Assembly (NCBI GenBank): GCA_937888925.1
Contig: CALARM010000267.1
Span: forward strand, 1 to 13,481
Direction of reading: 5' to 3'
DNA length: 13,481 nucleotides
DNA from: an uncultured Synergistia bacterium
GTDB taxonomy: Bacteria > Eremiobacterota > SpSt-956 > JAKJGF01
Position 1 is the first letter of the stretch; every line of letters starts with the position of its first letter. The notes under the pieces are model-generated. The model was not told where the DNA came from and searched no databases. It was given only the letters and a program-made list of their open reading frames with translations. The position numbers and the translations under genes were made by a program. Shown here piece after piece: positions 5,270-13,435 of this stretch.

Positions 5270-8191
5270 TTGGACGAAAAAGATCTTATTATAGAAGACC
5301 TGAAAGAAAAGATAAAAGACCTTGAAGAAACAAAAGAACAATTAAAATACAGAAGCAGAATAGAAGAACTTGCCACAACCATATCCGCGAGATTTATAAA
5401 CCTTCCTGTTGAAAAGATAGATGAAAATATATACCTCTCTTTAAAAGAAGTAGGCGAATTTGCCGGAATCGAAGCCTGCGGTATTGTCCTCTGGGGAGAT
5501 GATCTGATTGTTACAGAAGCTTATGGATGGATTAAACCGGAAAGTGGTATTTTCACAGAAGACAGGGTTAAAAAAATTATAGGATTAAATATGGGAATAT
5601 ACTCCTGGTCAATAGAAAAATATAAAAAATTTGAATATACCTATGTTCCTGCTTTAGACAGCCTTCCTCCCGAAGCTTCTCTGGAAAAAGCCATATGGCA
5701 GAAGATTGGTGTAAAATCTCTGCTCAGTCTGCCTCTCTATGCAAATAATAAATTAATAGGTCATATGTCCTTTGATTCTCATAATGAAGAAAAAAACTGG
5801 TCTGAAGAAGACAGGAAAATAATAAAACTCATATGTGAAACTCTATCTAACGTATTTGACAGAAAACGCATAGAAGGAGAACTCCGTCTGGCGAAAGAAC
5901 ATGCAGAATCCGCCTCCCGTGCCAAGAGTGAATTCCTTGCGAATATGAGCCATGAAATAAGGACTCCCCTTAATGGTGTCATAGGCATGACAGGACTTCT
6001 TCTGGATACTAAATTAACGCCCGAACAGAAAAGATATGCCTCTATTGCCCGACTTTCTGCCCATTCGCTCCTGAATGTCATAAATGACATACTGGATTTC
6101 TCCAAAATAGAAGCAGGGAAACTGGAATTTGACTCGATAGATTTCAACCTTCAGCAGACGGTGGAAGAAATCCTTGATACAATGGCCCTTTCTGCCTACG
6201 AGAAAGGACTTGTTTTTGCGTGCCATATAGACGAAAATACTCCTTTATTCCTCAAAGGAGACCCGGGAAGGCTCTGCCAGATTATATACAATCTCGTAAG
6301 TAATGCCATAAAATTCACGTCTCACGGAGAAGTTATTTTAAAGATTACGCCCCATGAAGAAACAGACCATAAAACTGTGGTAAAATTCTCAGTACTGGAT
6401 ACAGGCACAGGTATAGCAGAAGATAAAAGGGATCGTCTCTTTAAATCTTTCTCTCAGGCAGATTCTTCCGCTACGAGAAAATACGGAGGCACAGGTTTAG
6501 GGCTTGCCATATGTAAAAAACTTTCTGAAATGATGGGAGGAACCATAGGATTTGAAAGTGAAAAAGACAGGGGGTCTCTTTTCTGGTTTACCGCAGTATT
6601 TGAGAAACAAACTTCAGATAGAGCCTTATTAAAACCTGACGATATAAAAGGCAGACGAATCCTTGTTGTAGATGATAACAGAACCAACAGGATGATTATT
6701 TCGGAATATCTTAAATATTACGGCTCTTTTTGTGAAGAAGCGGAAAGCGGTTTTACTGCTCTTGAAAAACTCCATAAAGCCCTTGAAGATGGAAGACCTT
6801 TCGACGTAGCTGTTATAGATATGGAAATGCCTGAAATGGACGGAGCAACTCTTGGAAAGAAAATCAAATCTTCTTCCCTGAAAGACATGGCCATTATCCT
6901 TTTAAGCTCCATATGCCGTTACGGTGATATGCTCCTTATTAAGGACATAGGATTTTCCTCATATCTTACAAAACCTGTAAAAAGACAGGAAGTGTATAAT
7001 GCCGTTGCCATAGCCCTCGGATTGATGAAAGAAACAGAGGAAATCTCATGTAAACCTGTAAAAAACAGATACAGAATCCTGCTTGCAGAAGATAATATAA
7101 GAAACCAGGAGATTGTAAAGAAAATCCTTGAAAAAGAAGGTTATACTGTAGATACTGTGGCAGACGGCAAAGAAGTTCTCATGTCTCTCAAAAAAATCCC
7201 TTATGACCTGATATTTATGGACATAATGATGCCTTTTATGGACGGCATTACTGCTACTGAAGAGATAAGAAAACTCGAAAAAGATACTGACAGGCACATA
7301 CCTGTTATAGCCATGACTGCCTATTCCGATAAAGCCGATGCGGTAAGATGTTTTAAGGCAGGTGTCGATGATTACCTTGCAAAACCTGTAAGTAAAAAGG
7401 AAATCCTTAAGTCTGTCGATTCATTTTTAAAGAAAAAAGTGTCTATTATAATAGTCGAAGACAATCAGACAAATCAGGAAGTACTTCTCGGTATCCTGAC
7501 AAACCTGGGATACGGTGCAGATGTGGCAGGAAACGGCATAGAACTTTTATCTGCTATGGAGAAAAAACACTATAACCTTGTATTTATGGATATTCAGATG
7601 CCAGAAATGGATGGTTTTGAGGCAACAGAGGCAGTAAGAAAAAAGGGATATAGAGGTCATATAGTTGCCATGACGGCTCATGCAAGACAGGAGGATAGAG
7701 ACGAATGTCTCTCTAAAGGTATGGATGGTTTTATTACAAAACCGGTAAGTGTGAAAAACATTTCGGAATTACTCGATGGAATTTCCGGTAACAGTCCCGG
7801 AGCATATGGAGAAGATGTTCAGGAAGAAGATGTAATATTTGACTATAATGCTTTCTTTACCCGTATGGAAGGGTTTATGAATATTATTACTTCGACGATA
7901 GAACTGTCTCTTGTAGATTATGAAGAATTACTGAAAAAGCTCGGAGATGCCATAAAGAACGGCAATAAAGAAAGAGTATGCCTCTATGCTCATTCAATAA
8001 AAGGTGTTTCTGCCAATCTGAGTGCCGGCATATTGAAGAAATCGGCGATGGAACTTGAAGTGGCAGGGCAATATGATGACCGTGACAGGTGGGTATCTCT
8101 TTTTGAGAAACTTCAGGAAGAATTTATACTCTTCAGGAAAGAGGCAGAGAAATATCTTTGTGAGGATTACCAGGAGAGAGTCTACGAGTGA
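5270..8191 (+). CDS. Soluble hybrid sensor histidine kinase, GAF-HisKA-HATPase-REC-REC-REC-HPt
   Basis: This 973-residue protein starts at TTG 5270, chosen because AGGGAGG lies 7-8 bases upstream. Residues 1-35 are a charged coiled coil, and about 35-195 a GAF-type sensor domain ([20 protein letters not shown]). HisKA has phospho-acceptor His228 in [15 protein letters not shown]. HATPase_c has the N box (Asn341-Asn345), DTGTGI (377-382) and GGTGLGL (406-412). Three receivers follow with complete acidic, Asp and Lys sets: Asp468/469-Asp517-Lys568, Glu607/Asp608-Asp651-Lys705 and Glu730/Asp731-Asp774-Lys824. An HPt domain with His908 ([14 protein letters not shown]) ends it. There is no transmembrane segment, so it senses a cytoplasmic cue. 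No response regulator is adjacent, so the phosphoryl group must go from the HPt to an unlinked partner. It is transcribed alone. Confidence 0.95.
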   Translation: MDEKDLIIEDLKEKIKDLEETKEQLKYRSRIEELATTISARFINLPVEKIDENIYLSLKEVGEFAGIEACGIVLWGDDLIVTEAYGWIKPESGIFTEDRVKKIIGLNMGIYSWSIEKYKKFEYTYVPALDSLPPEASLEKAIWQKIGVKSLLSLPLYANNKLIGHMSFDSHNEEKNWSEEDRKIIKLICETLSNVFDRKRIEGELRLAKEHAESASRAKSEFLANMSHEIRTPLNGVIGMTGLLLDTKLTPEQKRYASIARLSAHSLLNVINDILDFSKIEAGKLEFDSIDFNLQQTVEEILDTMALSAYEKGLVFACHIDENTPLFLKGDPGRLCQIIYNLVSNAIKFTSHGEVILKITPHEETDHKTVVKFSVLDTGTGIAEDKRDRLFKSFSQADSSATRKYGGTGLGLAICKKLSEMMGGTIGFESEKDRGSLFWFTAVFEKQTSDRALLKPDDIKGRRILVVDDNRTNRMIISEYLKYYGSFCEEAESGFTALEKLHKALEDGRPFDVAVIDMEMPEMDGATLGKKIKSSSLKDMAIILLSSICRYGDMLLIKDIGFSSYLTKPVKRQEVYNAVAIALGLMKETEEISCKPVKNRYRILLAEDNIRNQEIVKKILEKEGYTVDTVADGKEVLMSLKKIPYDLIFMDIMMPFMDGITATEEIRKLEKDTDRHIPVIAMTAYSDKADAVRCFKAGVDDYLAKPVSKKEILKSVDSFLKKKVSIIIVEDNQTNQEVLLGILTNLGYGADVAGNGIELLSAMEKKHYNLVFMDIQMPEMDGFEATEAVRKKGYRGHIVAMTAHARQEDRDECLSKGMDGFITKPVSVKNISELLDGISGNSPGAYGEDVQEEDVIFDYNAFFTRMEGFMNIITSTIELSLVDYEELLKKLGDAIKNGNKERVCLYAHSIKGVSANLSAGILKKSAMELEVAGQYDDRDRWVSLFEKLQEEFILFRKEAEKYLCEDYQERVYE

Positions 8192-8408
8192 GATATTTAA
8201 TCCTACTGATAAACTTATTCTCAATCCCGGAATCATTAAATTCCTCAAATATCCTTTTAGATGAAGAAGAGAGGAAAGTATCTGTCTGATATTTGAGCAT
8301 TTTATATATTTGCTTTTTGTCTCTTATCATCAAAGGCCTGTTTTTAAGGATTTTCTTTCTTCAGGCAAATATATTATGAAAAGTTAACAAAATGTTAATA
8401 TTATTACA

Positions 8409-8437
8409 TTGTTTTATTTATTAATATCTATTAAAAT
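8409..8437 (+). promoter_or_regulatory. Candidate sigma-70 promoter for the gene at 8573
   Basis: TTGTTT (8409-8414), a 17-base spacer and TAAAAT (8432-8437). Transcription would start near 8444, giving a leader of about 130 bases that contains the hairpin at 8478-8516. Confidence 0.45.
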
Positions 8438-8477
8438 ACTACTATAGTTAATTTTATGACAATCTATGATTAATAAT

Positions 8478-8516
8478 GAGCAAAAAGTGAATAATGAAAG
8501 TTTTCACTTTTTACTC
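8478..8516 (+). promoter_or_regulatory. Leader hairpin upstream of the gene at 8573
   Basis: AAAAAGTGAA (8482-8491) pairs perfectly with TTCACTTTTT (8503-8512) around an 11-base loop. GAG (8478-8480) and CTC (8514-8516) extend it to 14 positions with one mismatch. It is AU-rich and near-symmetric, so it could act as a terminator, an RNA stability element or an operator. Which one cannot be told here. Confidence 0.4.
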
Positions 8517-8572
8517 TGAGTAAGTTATGAAATGCACTATAAAATTATTCACTACCAGGGAGGAATTGTAAT

Positions 8573-9448
8573 ATGGAAATTAACAGATTGGCACAGAATA
8601 CCGGTATAGCCCCTAAGAGTATGCCGAAAGCCGGCAATGAACAACAGGCAGGTGATAAGGTTTTTTTATCGGAAAAAAGTGACAGCGGAATGTCTCAGAT
8701 AGAAGCCCTTAAAAAAATGTCGGCAGGTCAGGGTAAATCCGATATAGAATCTCTTGAACAGAATTTGTCTAAACAGTTAGAAAAGGTAACAAACCTTGAT
8801 ACACCTATTGATGAGGCATGTAATGAATGGGATAGTTATGTTACTAATTCCGAAGCATATTTGAAAAATCCTGAGAGCTTTGACAGGAATTATGAGAATT
8901 TTCTATATGTAAATACACCGGATAAAAATGTACGAATTGTAGGAGTTCAGGCACCATGGCCCATAACAGGTACAATGGATCAATGGAATAATTATATACA
9001 GGAAAGAACGCCTGAAGGCAATATAATACTTACACCTACCTATGTGTCAAGCGGAGAAGAAGGTGATATTAGTCTGACCCATTATGAAGATGCCAGAACA
9101 TGGGATAATAATGGTAAAGAATGTATTACCCTTATAGGAAGAGCTAAAGCTGATGGAGTAACAGGAGCATGGGAGGTTTCTGTATTTGAAAAAGGCGATG
9201 GAACCTGGGTTAAAAAGGAAAATGCCTTTGGCACTATCCCCGGCATGATAGAAGGAAGAGAAATAGGTTTATATGGCGGAACCCTCTCTATTGACGATAG
9301 CTTTTTAAATACCGGTGATGACACTGAAGCCCCCAGGGTAATACCGTCATTTGGTAAAAATAATGAAATTCAACTTTTAGATACAAAAGATAATTCCATA
9401 ACTACTTTTTCCGCAGGTAAAGATGGTGTATATCAGGTAAATAAATAG
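8573..9448 (+). CDS. Unrecognised 291-residue protein
   Basis: AGGGAGGA about 8 bases upstream supports the ATG. No signal peptide or membrane segment is seen. Residues 1-60 are polar and probably disordered. They include GDKVFLSEKSDSG, which loosely recalls the D-x-V-x-L-S motif at the start of FlgM-type anti-sigma factors. Residues 60-85 are helical (IESLEQNLSKQLEKV). The rest (about 100-291) is Gly/Asn/Thr/Trp-rich with alternating hydrophobic residues and looks like an all-beta fold (VRIVGVQAPWPITGTMDQW, GAWEVSVFEKGDGTWVKK, NNEIQLLDTKDNSITTFSAG). I do not recognise the family. Single gene behind its own promoter; a strong hairpin follows at 9465-9498. Confidence 0.8.
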   Translation: MEINRLAQNTGIAPKSMPKAGNEQQAGDKVFLSEKSDSGMSQIEALKKMSAGQGKSDIESLEQNLSKQLEKVTNLDTPIDEACNEWDSYVTNSEAYLKNPESFDRNYENFLYVNTPDKNVRIVGVQAPWPITGTMDQWNNYIQERTPEGNIILTPTYVSSGEEGDISLTHYEDARTWDNNGKECITLIGRAKADGVTGAWEVSVFEKGDGTWVKKENAFGTIPGMIEGREIGLYGGTLSIDDSFLNTGDDTEAPRVIPSFGKNNEIQLLDTKDNSITTFSAGKDGVYQVNK

Positions 9449-9464
9449 GCTGAATTCAGACTGA

Positions 9465-9498
9465 AGACAGTCCGGCGTTAGTTTATACCGGACTGTCT
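9465..9498 (+). terminator. 11-bp perfect hairpin after the 291-residue gene
   Basis: AGACAGTCCGG (9465-9475) and CCGGACTGTCT (9488-9498) pair perfectly around a 12-base loop. The stem is GC-rich for this genome and sits 17 bases after the stop. A terminator role is likely, although no T-run follows (next bases are GGAAATTCC). Confidence 0.6.
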
Positions 9499-9551
9499 GG
9501 AAATTCCTCCAAGAACTCGCTATTTTCATAATATACTTTTCCTCCTGAAAA

Positions 9552-9560
9552 TGTTATAAT
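9552..9560 (+). promoter_or_regulatory. Extended -10 promoter of the corrinoid methyltransferase gene
   Basis: TGTTATAAT is a consensus TATAAT with an extended TGn. No good -35 box lies 16-18 bases upstream, as usual for extended -10 promoters. The start would be near 9567, upstream of the GGAGG at 9580-9584, giving a leader of about 26 bases. Confidence 0.55.
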
Positions 9561-9592
9561 ACATAAAGTTTTTATACATGGAGGACATAAAT

Positions 9593-11002
9593 ATGATTAT
9601 AGTAGGGGAACTCATAAATTCCACCAGAAAAAAAGTAAAAGAAGCCATAGAAAAGAAAGATGAACAATATATCCGTAAACTTGTTCGCCTTCAGAGTAAC
9701 TCCACATTTATAGATGTAAATGCCGCAATGAGCCGTAAATCTGAGATTGAAGATCTTACATGGCTTATAAATATAGTTCAGTCTGAAACAGACCTGCCTC
9801 TGGCAATTGACACTCCTGATGAGGACGCTATGGAAGAAGGGGTAAAATTATGTAAAATTCCTCCTCTGATAAATTCCATAACAAACGAGCCGAAGAGAGA
9901 AAGACTCATAAAACTTGCGAAAAAATATAACTGTTCCGTAGTAGCCCTTCCTCTGGGAGGATTTAATAAAATGCCTCTTACGGTAAAAGATAGAATGGAA
10001 GAAGCAAAATTACTTGTAGAAGAACTTCTTAAAGGAGGCATAGAAAAAGATAAAATCTATCTGGACCCTCTTATACTCGGTGTCGGAAGTAACAGTGAAG
10101 CAGGCAGAACTGCCCTTGAAACTGTAAGAACTTTTAAGAAAGAGTTCGCCGGCATAAATACGATATGCGGACTGAGCAATATTTCTTTCGGCCTTCCTGA
10201 CAGGAAATTATTTAACAGAACCTACCTTCCTATGATGATAGAAGCAGGTCTTGACGGAGCCATAACAGATCCTTCAGATGAAGAGCTGATGAAAACTCTT
10301 AAGACATCACTTGTACTTACAGGAAGAGAGAAATTTTTTAGAGAGAAATCTGGCGAGAAAGAACAGGCAACTTCGCTCCTTGGAGAGTTAAAATGGAAAA
10401 TAGAAGAAGGCCTTGATGATGAGGCAAAAGAGATTACTGAAAAATTATTGAAAGAAGATATAAATCCCGGAGAAATACTTGCCAGTCTCATAAGAGCAAT
10501 GGAAGTGACAGGGGAAAAATACAGTTCAGGAGAAATCTATGTGCCGGAAATGATGATGTCTGCTTCTGCCATGAAAGAGTGTCTTACTATGTTAAAACCT
10601 CATCTCCTCAAAGCAAAAGTGGAACCTGCAGGACTCTGTGTAATGGGAACAGTGGAAGATGACCTTCATGATATAGGCCAGAACCTTGTATCGATGATGC
10701 TTGAAGGTGCAGGTTTTGAAGTGTTCAATCTCGGATCAGATGTTTCTGCAGCGGAATTCCTGAAAACAGTAGAAGAGAAAAAACCCGATTTGCTTGGACT
10801 TTCCGCCATGCTTACAACCACAATGGTGAAAATGGGAGAAATTATTTCTGCCTTAAAGGCAAAGGGGCTCAGGGATAAAGTCAGGGTCATAGTAGGAGGA
10901 GCTCCTCTTAACCAGGAATTTGCAGATGAAATAGGAGCGGATGGCTACGGGAAAGATGCCACAGATGCAGTACTGCTGGCTAAAAAATTAATAAAAAGGT
11001 AA
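9593..11002 (+). CDS. Methyltetrahydrofolate:corrinoid methyltransferase fused to a corrinoid protein
   Basis: The 469-residue protein starts at ATG 9593, because GGAGG at 9580-9584 is correctly spaced for it; an earlier in-frame ATG at 9578 would overlap that site. Residues about 1-255 are a pterin-binding TIM-barrel domain of the AcsE/MtrH/MetH type: FIDVNAA, LAIDTPDE, LINSITNE, LDPLILGVG and CGLSNISFGLP. Residues 260-340 are the helical cap (MYTEVG-like ALVRAMEVTGEKYSSGEIYVPEMMMSA pattern). Residues 345-469 are a B12-binding Rossmann domain with D-x-H-x-x-G (Asp357, His359, Gly362) and GLSAMLTTTM. It would move methyl groups between tetrahydrofolate and enzyme-bound cobalamin. It lacks the homocysteine and reactivation modules of MetH, so the methyl acceptor or donor partner is unlinked. 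Confidence 0.88.
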   Translation: MIIVGELINSTRKKVKEAIEKKDEQYIRKLVRLQSNSTFIDVNAAMSRKSEIEDLTWLINIVQSETDLPLAIDTPDEDAMEEGVKLCKIPPLINSITNEPKRERLIKLAKKYNCSVVALPLGGFNKMPLTVKDRMEEAKLLVEELLKGGIEKDKIYLDPLILGVGSNSEAGRTALETVRTFKKEFAGINTICGLSNISFGLPDRKLFNRTYLPMMIEAGLDGAITDPSDEELMKTLKTSLVLTGREKFFREKSGEKEQATSLLGELKWKIEEGLDDEAKEITEKLLKEDINPGEILASLIRAMEVTGEKYSSGEIYVPEMMMSASAMKECLTMLKPHLLKAKVEPAGLCVMGTVEDDLHDIGQNLVSMMLEGAGFEVFNLGSDVSAAEFLKTVEEKKPDLLGLSAMLTTTMVKMGEIISALKAKGLRDKVRVIVGGAPLNQEFADEIGADGYGKDATDAVLLAKKLIKR

Positions 11003-11061
11003 TGAGTAATCAGTGATTGGTGATCTTTTCCGGTCACTGATCACTGCTCACTGCTCACTGA
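11001..11061. repeat. Heptamer-periodic array B with inverted arms
   Basis: The left arm reads AATGAGT, AATCAGT, GATTGGT, GATC (11001-11025). The right arm reads TCACTGA, TCACTGC, TCACTGC, TCACTGA (11034-11061). AATCAGTGA (11008-11016) pairs perfectly with TCACTGATT (11055-11063). The array fills nearly the whole gap between the methyltransferase stop and the ECF gene start. Confidence 0.75.
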
Positions 11062-11064
11062 TTT

Positions 11065-11589
11065 ATGAAGACTTTTACCGCTACACAGAAAACTGTTTAT
11101 CTCGGACTCTTCATAGCCATTACAATTATACTTGCAAGGTATGTTAATATTCAGATAAAAATCATTACTTTCCATGGTTTTCCTATTATATTATCAGGTA
11201 TAATATTCGGTCCCGTATCAGGTGCCATTGTAGGCGGTCTCTCTGATATTCTCGGCTATTTTTTGAATTCTTTCGGCAAACCCTTTCATCCGGGATTTAC
11301 CCTTACATCTGCACTTACAGGATTTATTCCTGCTCTTTTTCTGTTACCGTTTAATAAAGATATGAAGATGCCCTCTTTCTGGTATCTCACTCTTGCTATA
11401 TTTACCGGACAGTTTATAACAAAAATCATCCTTATGCCATATTTTTATTCCCAGATGGCGGGAAAGAATTTCCTGTTTATTAAAATACTGGAAGGAAGTT
11501 TTTCCCAGTTGATTCATGTGCCTTTATATGCTTTTCTCATATATAAAATGTTAAAAGCCTTCAGGCTCAGAAATCCTGAAGGCAATTAA
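11065..11589 (+). CDS. folT: ECF transporter S component, folate family (FolT-like)
   Basis: This 174-residue integral membrane protein has five to six hydrophobic segments. It is the substrate-binding subunit of an energy-coupling-factor vitamin importer, working with EcfA, EcfA' and EcfT encoded elsewhere. Family signs are the segment PIILSGIIFGPVSGAIVGGLSDILGYFL followed by PGFTLTSALTGFIPALF, as in folate-family S components. It follows the pterin-using methyltransferase by 62 bases on the same strand, which fits folate as substrate. That gap is filled by heptamer repeats that end 3 bases before the ATG, and no ribosome binding site is visible, so expression may depend on the repeat RNA or be weak. 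ECF membership is solid; substrate is inferred. Confidence 0.82.
   Translation: MKTFTATQKTVYLGLFIAITIILARYVNIQIKIITFHGFPIILSGIIFGPVSGAIVGGLSDILGYFLNSFGKPFHPGFTLTSALTGFIPALFLLPFNKDMKMPSFWYLTLAIFTGQFITKIILMPYFYSQMAGKNFLFIKILEGSFSQLIHVPLYAFLIYKMLKAFRLRNPEGN
11557..11583 (+). terminator. Hairpin overlapping the 3' end of the ECF gene
   Basis: GCCTTCAGG (11557-11565) and CCTGAAGGC (11575-11583) form a perfect 9-bp stem with a 9-base loop inside the last codons. No U-tract follows. It could terminate or stabilise the mRNA. Confidence 0.5.
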
Positions 11590-11603
11590 CAGGTCCCTCT
11601 TCT

Positions 11604-11624
11604 CGCGTCACGCGTTACGCGTTA
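11604..11624 (+). repeat. Heptamer-periodic array C
   Basis: CGCGTCA, CGCGTTA and CGCGTTA are in direct tandem, followed by a degenerate CGATCTA whose last bases fall in the stop codon of the minus-strand gene. It lies between convergent genes and is GC-richer than its surroundings. Confidence 0.7.
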
Positions 11625-11628
11625 CGAT

Positions 11629-11991
11629 CTAAATTATACCGAACATACCCAGTTCTTTTTCCAGAAATTCATCTATTTCTCCTATAACCTCTATCTGAAC
11701 TTCTCCGCTGTCATCATAGTAAAAGACAAATTCTTCTCCGCTTTCCAGTTTTATAGAATCCGTTTTTCCTGTTCTGGTATAATAAAAGTTTAATGTTCCA
11801 TAGGGAGTTTCTATATAATCTATCATCTGATCATCATCTTCGTCATAAAAAAATTCATATTTACCTTCATCGGGACATATGATGTGATCCAGTATTTTAT
11901 CATCTGTATAATTAAATTTATAAAGACCTTCTTCTGTTTCTATATATTTTATTCTTCCGTCTTTAAGTTTAACCACTTTTTCTTCACTCAT
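11629..11991 (-). CDS. Small acidic protein of four YD-like beta repeats
   Basis: This 120-residue protein starts at ATG 11991-11989 with GGAGG 8 bases upstream. Four tandem repeats of about 20-22 residues span 22-104, each with the pattern G-x-(Y/F/L)-x-F-x-Y followed by an acidic turn and I-x-x-I: GLYKFNYTDDKI, GKYEFFYDEDDDQM, GTLNFYYTRTGKT and GEEFVFYYDDSGEV. The pattern recalls the YD/RHS beta-strand repeat, but the protein is tiny and has no signal peptide, core domain or toxin tip. It is strongly acidic. Function unknown; a soluble binding module or immunity-type protein is possible but unproven. It lies downstream of the M20 peptidase on the same strand, separated by repeat sequence. 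Confidence 0.8.
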   Translation of the reverse strand: MSEEKVVKLKDGRIKYIETEEGLYKFNYTDDKILDHIICPDEGKYEFFYDEDDDQMIDYIETPYGTLNFYYTRTGKTDSIKLESGEEFVFYYDDSGEVQIEVIGEIDEFLEKELGMFGII

Positions 11992-12020
11992 AAAATCATC
12001 CTCCGTTTAAAATTCGTAAC

Positions 12021-12114
12021 CAGTGATGCGTGATGCGTAATGCGTGTTTTTACCGGTACCGGGCGAACACAGTAGTTCGCCTCTGCGACTCCCGACTCAC
12101 GACTCACCACTCAC
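12021..12114. repeat. Heptamer-periodic array D with central hairpin
   Basis: The left arm is CAGTGAT, GCGTGAT, GCGTAAT, GCGTGTT (12021-12048). The right arm is GACTCCC, GACTCAC, GACTCAC, CACTCAC (12087-12114). Between them GGCGAAC (12062-12068) and GTTCGCC (12075-12081) form a perfect 7-bp hairpin. The right arm supplies the TGA stop of the M20 gene (12113-12111). Confidence 0.75.
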
Positions 12115-13328
12115 TTTAACAGATCTATGGCTATTGTGCCGAGAAGATGTGAAAAATCTACAAGCTGTTTAATTTCTACATATTCATTTGCTACATGGAA
12201 GGCGAAATCATCGCCGGGGCCAAAGCCTACTGCTATAATACCTGCAAGATTAAATGATTTTGCGAAGGTGCCCCCTCCCATACCGAAAGGCTCAGGTGTG
12301 AAACCTGTAATATTCTTTGAGTTTTCCTGTATTACCTTTATCAAAATATTATCAGGTTCTATCTCATGAGGACGGCTGCACTGTTCTATCGTAAAATCAA
12401 AAACCCCTTCAACCTTCCTGGAAAGCTCTTTCAGTTCTTCAACAATTCCTTCTGCTGTCTGGCATGGTAAGTATCTTATATCCAGCAGCACTTCACACTT
12501 TGCAGGAACAATATTTGCCGCTGCTCCGCCTTTGATGACACCCAGGTTAAGGCTGGGTTTGCCCAGATATTTATGCTCTGTATAGGAAGGTTTATAATGT
12601 TTTAACTGTGTCAGAAAATCATTCATCATAAACACTGCGTTTATGCCTCTTTCAGGTGTGGAGCCATGAGCCTGTTTCCCTGTAGAGGTAACTTTTACTA
12701 CAAGCCGTCCCTTTTCCGCTATGTCGATTTTCTGCATATTTTCTCCTATGTCCGGGATTATAGCATACTTTGGAGTGAGATATTTATTTTTGATTAAAAA
12801 CTCTATGCCGGGGTCCATTTCACCTTTTTCCCTGAATTCTTCACTAGCTATGGCGGCAACCATAAATGTTCCTGATAGAGGAATATCCAGTTCCTTAAAT
12901 ATCTTCATAGTGGCAAGAGAACATGCAAGAGGCCCTTTGTTGTCAAGAACTCCTCTGCCGTATATTTTCCCGTCTTTTACATATGGTTCAAAAGGATCCG
13001 TATCCCATCCGTCTCCGGGAGGAACTACATCCATATGAGTGCCTATAAGAAGTGAAGGCTCACCTTTACCATAAGAACCTGTAACATTTGCTCTGCCCTT
13101 TACAAGTTCCCTCACTTCATAGGGAATGCCCATTTTTTCAAATTCTCTTATAACTATAGAAGAAACTTTGCTTTCTTCCCCGGGGATTGTAAGATAGGGG
13201 AAATCTTTCAGGCTTTCTTTCCCTGCATTTACTGTTTTCTCCCTTACCATGTCGGTAAGGATGTTAATTGTATATTCCGTTATTTCCTCTCTCTTTGCCT
13301 CAAAATAAGCTCTTAACTTTTCTTTCAT
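12111..13328 (-). CDS. M20-family metallopeptidase/deacylase (ArgE/DapE/PepV/carboxypeptidase G2 group)
   Basis: This 405-residue cytoplasmic dizinc hydrolase starts at ATG 13328-13326, with GAGAGGAG 8 bases upstream. The metal ligands and base are all in place: His98 and Asp100 in IGTHMDVVPPGDGW, bridging Asp129 in GRGVLDNKGP, general base Glu163 and ligand Glu164 in ASEEF, Asp193 in IPDIGEN, and His378 in FHVANEY. The lid domain includes His221 in KQAHGSTPERG, as in related dimeric enzymes. Sequence order and length match M20A-type dipeptidases and acylases. The substrate (dipeptide, acyl-amino acid or other amide) cannot be fixed. The stop codon lies inside a heptamer repeat. It probably forms an operon with the partial upstream gene, 18 bases away. 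Confidence 0.92.
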   Translation of the reverse strand: MKEKLRAYFEAKREEITEYTINILTDMVREKTVNAGKESLKDFPYLTIPGEESKVSSIVIREFEKMGIPYEVRELVKGRANVTGSYGKGEPSLLIGTHMDVVPPGDGWDTDPFEPYVKDGKIYGRGVLDNKGPLACSLATMKIFKELDIPLSGTFMVAAIASEEFREKGEMDPGIEFLIKNKYLTPKYAIIPDIGENMQKIDIAEKGRLVVKVTSTGKQAHGSTPERGINAVFMMNDFLTQLKHYKPSYTEHKYLGKPSLNLGVIKGGAAANIVPAKCEVLLDIRYLPCQTAEGIVEELKELSRKVEGVFDFTIEQCSRPHEIEPDNILIKVIQENSKNITGFTPEPFGMGGGTFAKSFNLAGIIAVGFGPGDDFAFHVANEYVEIKQLVDFSHLLGTIAIDLLK

Positions 13329-13346
13329 TAAAAATACTCCTCTCTA

Positions 13347-13435
13347 TTATTTCGTAAAAAACGTCATTACCTTATCCCATGTTTTCCCAAAAACTCTTTT
13401 TTCTTCTCTATCATTTTTCAACTCTATTTGAAGAA
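13347..13435 (-). CDS. Unknown protein, C-terminus only (N-terminus beyond contig end)
   Basis: Reading inward from the adapter junction, one frame stays open for 29 codons to TAA at 13349-13347. It ends in REEKRVFGKTWDKVMTFFTK, a plausible hydrophilic protein tail. The stop is 18 bases before the M20 start, as expected for an operon. The other two frames hold early stops. The stretch is too short to assign a family, and the call rests on the open frame and spacing only. Confidence 0.45.

Larger units (their letters stand above)
8192..8572. other. 381-base AT-rich intergenic region with promoter and leader hairpin
   Basis: No gene is supported. The region holds a plausible sigma-70 promoter (8409-8437), a 14-bp imperfect hairpin (8478-8516) and an AGGGAGGA ribosome binding site just before the next start. 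Weak inverted pair GCCTG (8336-8340) and CAGGC (8362-8366) could end the kinase transcript but lacks a U-tract. Confidence 0.55.

Noticed and set aside
5779..6226. Long minus-strand frames opposite the kinase gene
   Set aside because: They are antisense shadows of strongly conserved HisKA/HATPase coding sequence, with no ribosome binding site and no protein-like composition.
8336..8366. Intrinsic terminator after the kinase gene
   Set aside because: The only inverted pair is 5 bp with a 21-base loop and no U-tract.
9578..9592. Start of the methyltransferase gene at ATG 9578
   Set aside because: This ATG overlaps the GGAGG that is ideally spaced for ATG 9593, and the conserved N-terminus begins with MIIVGELIN.
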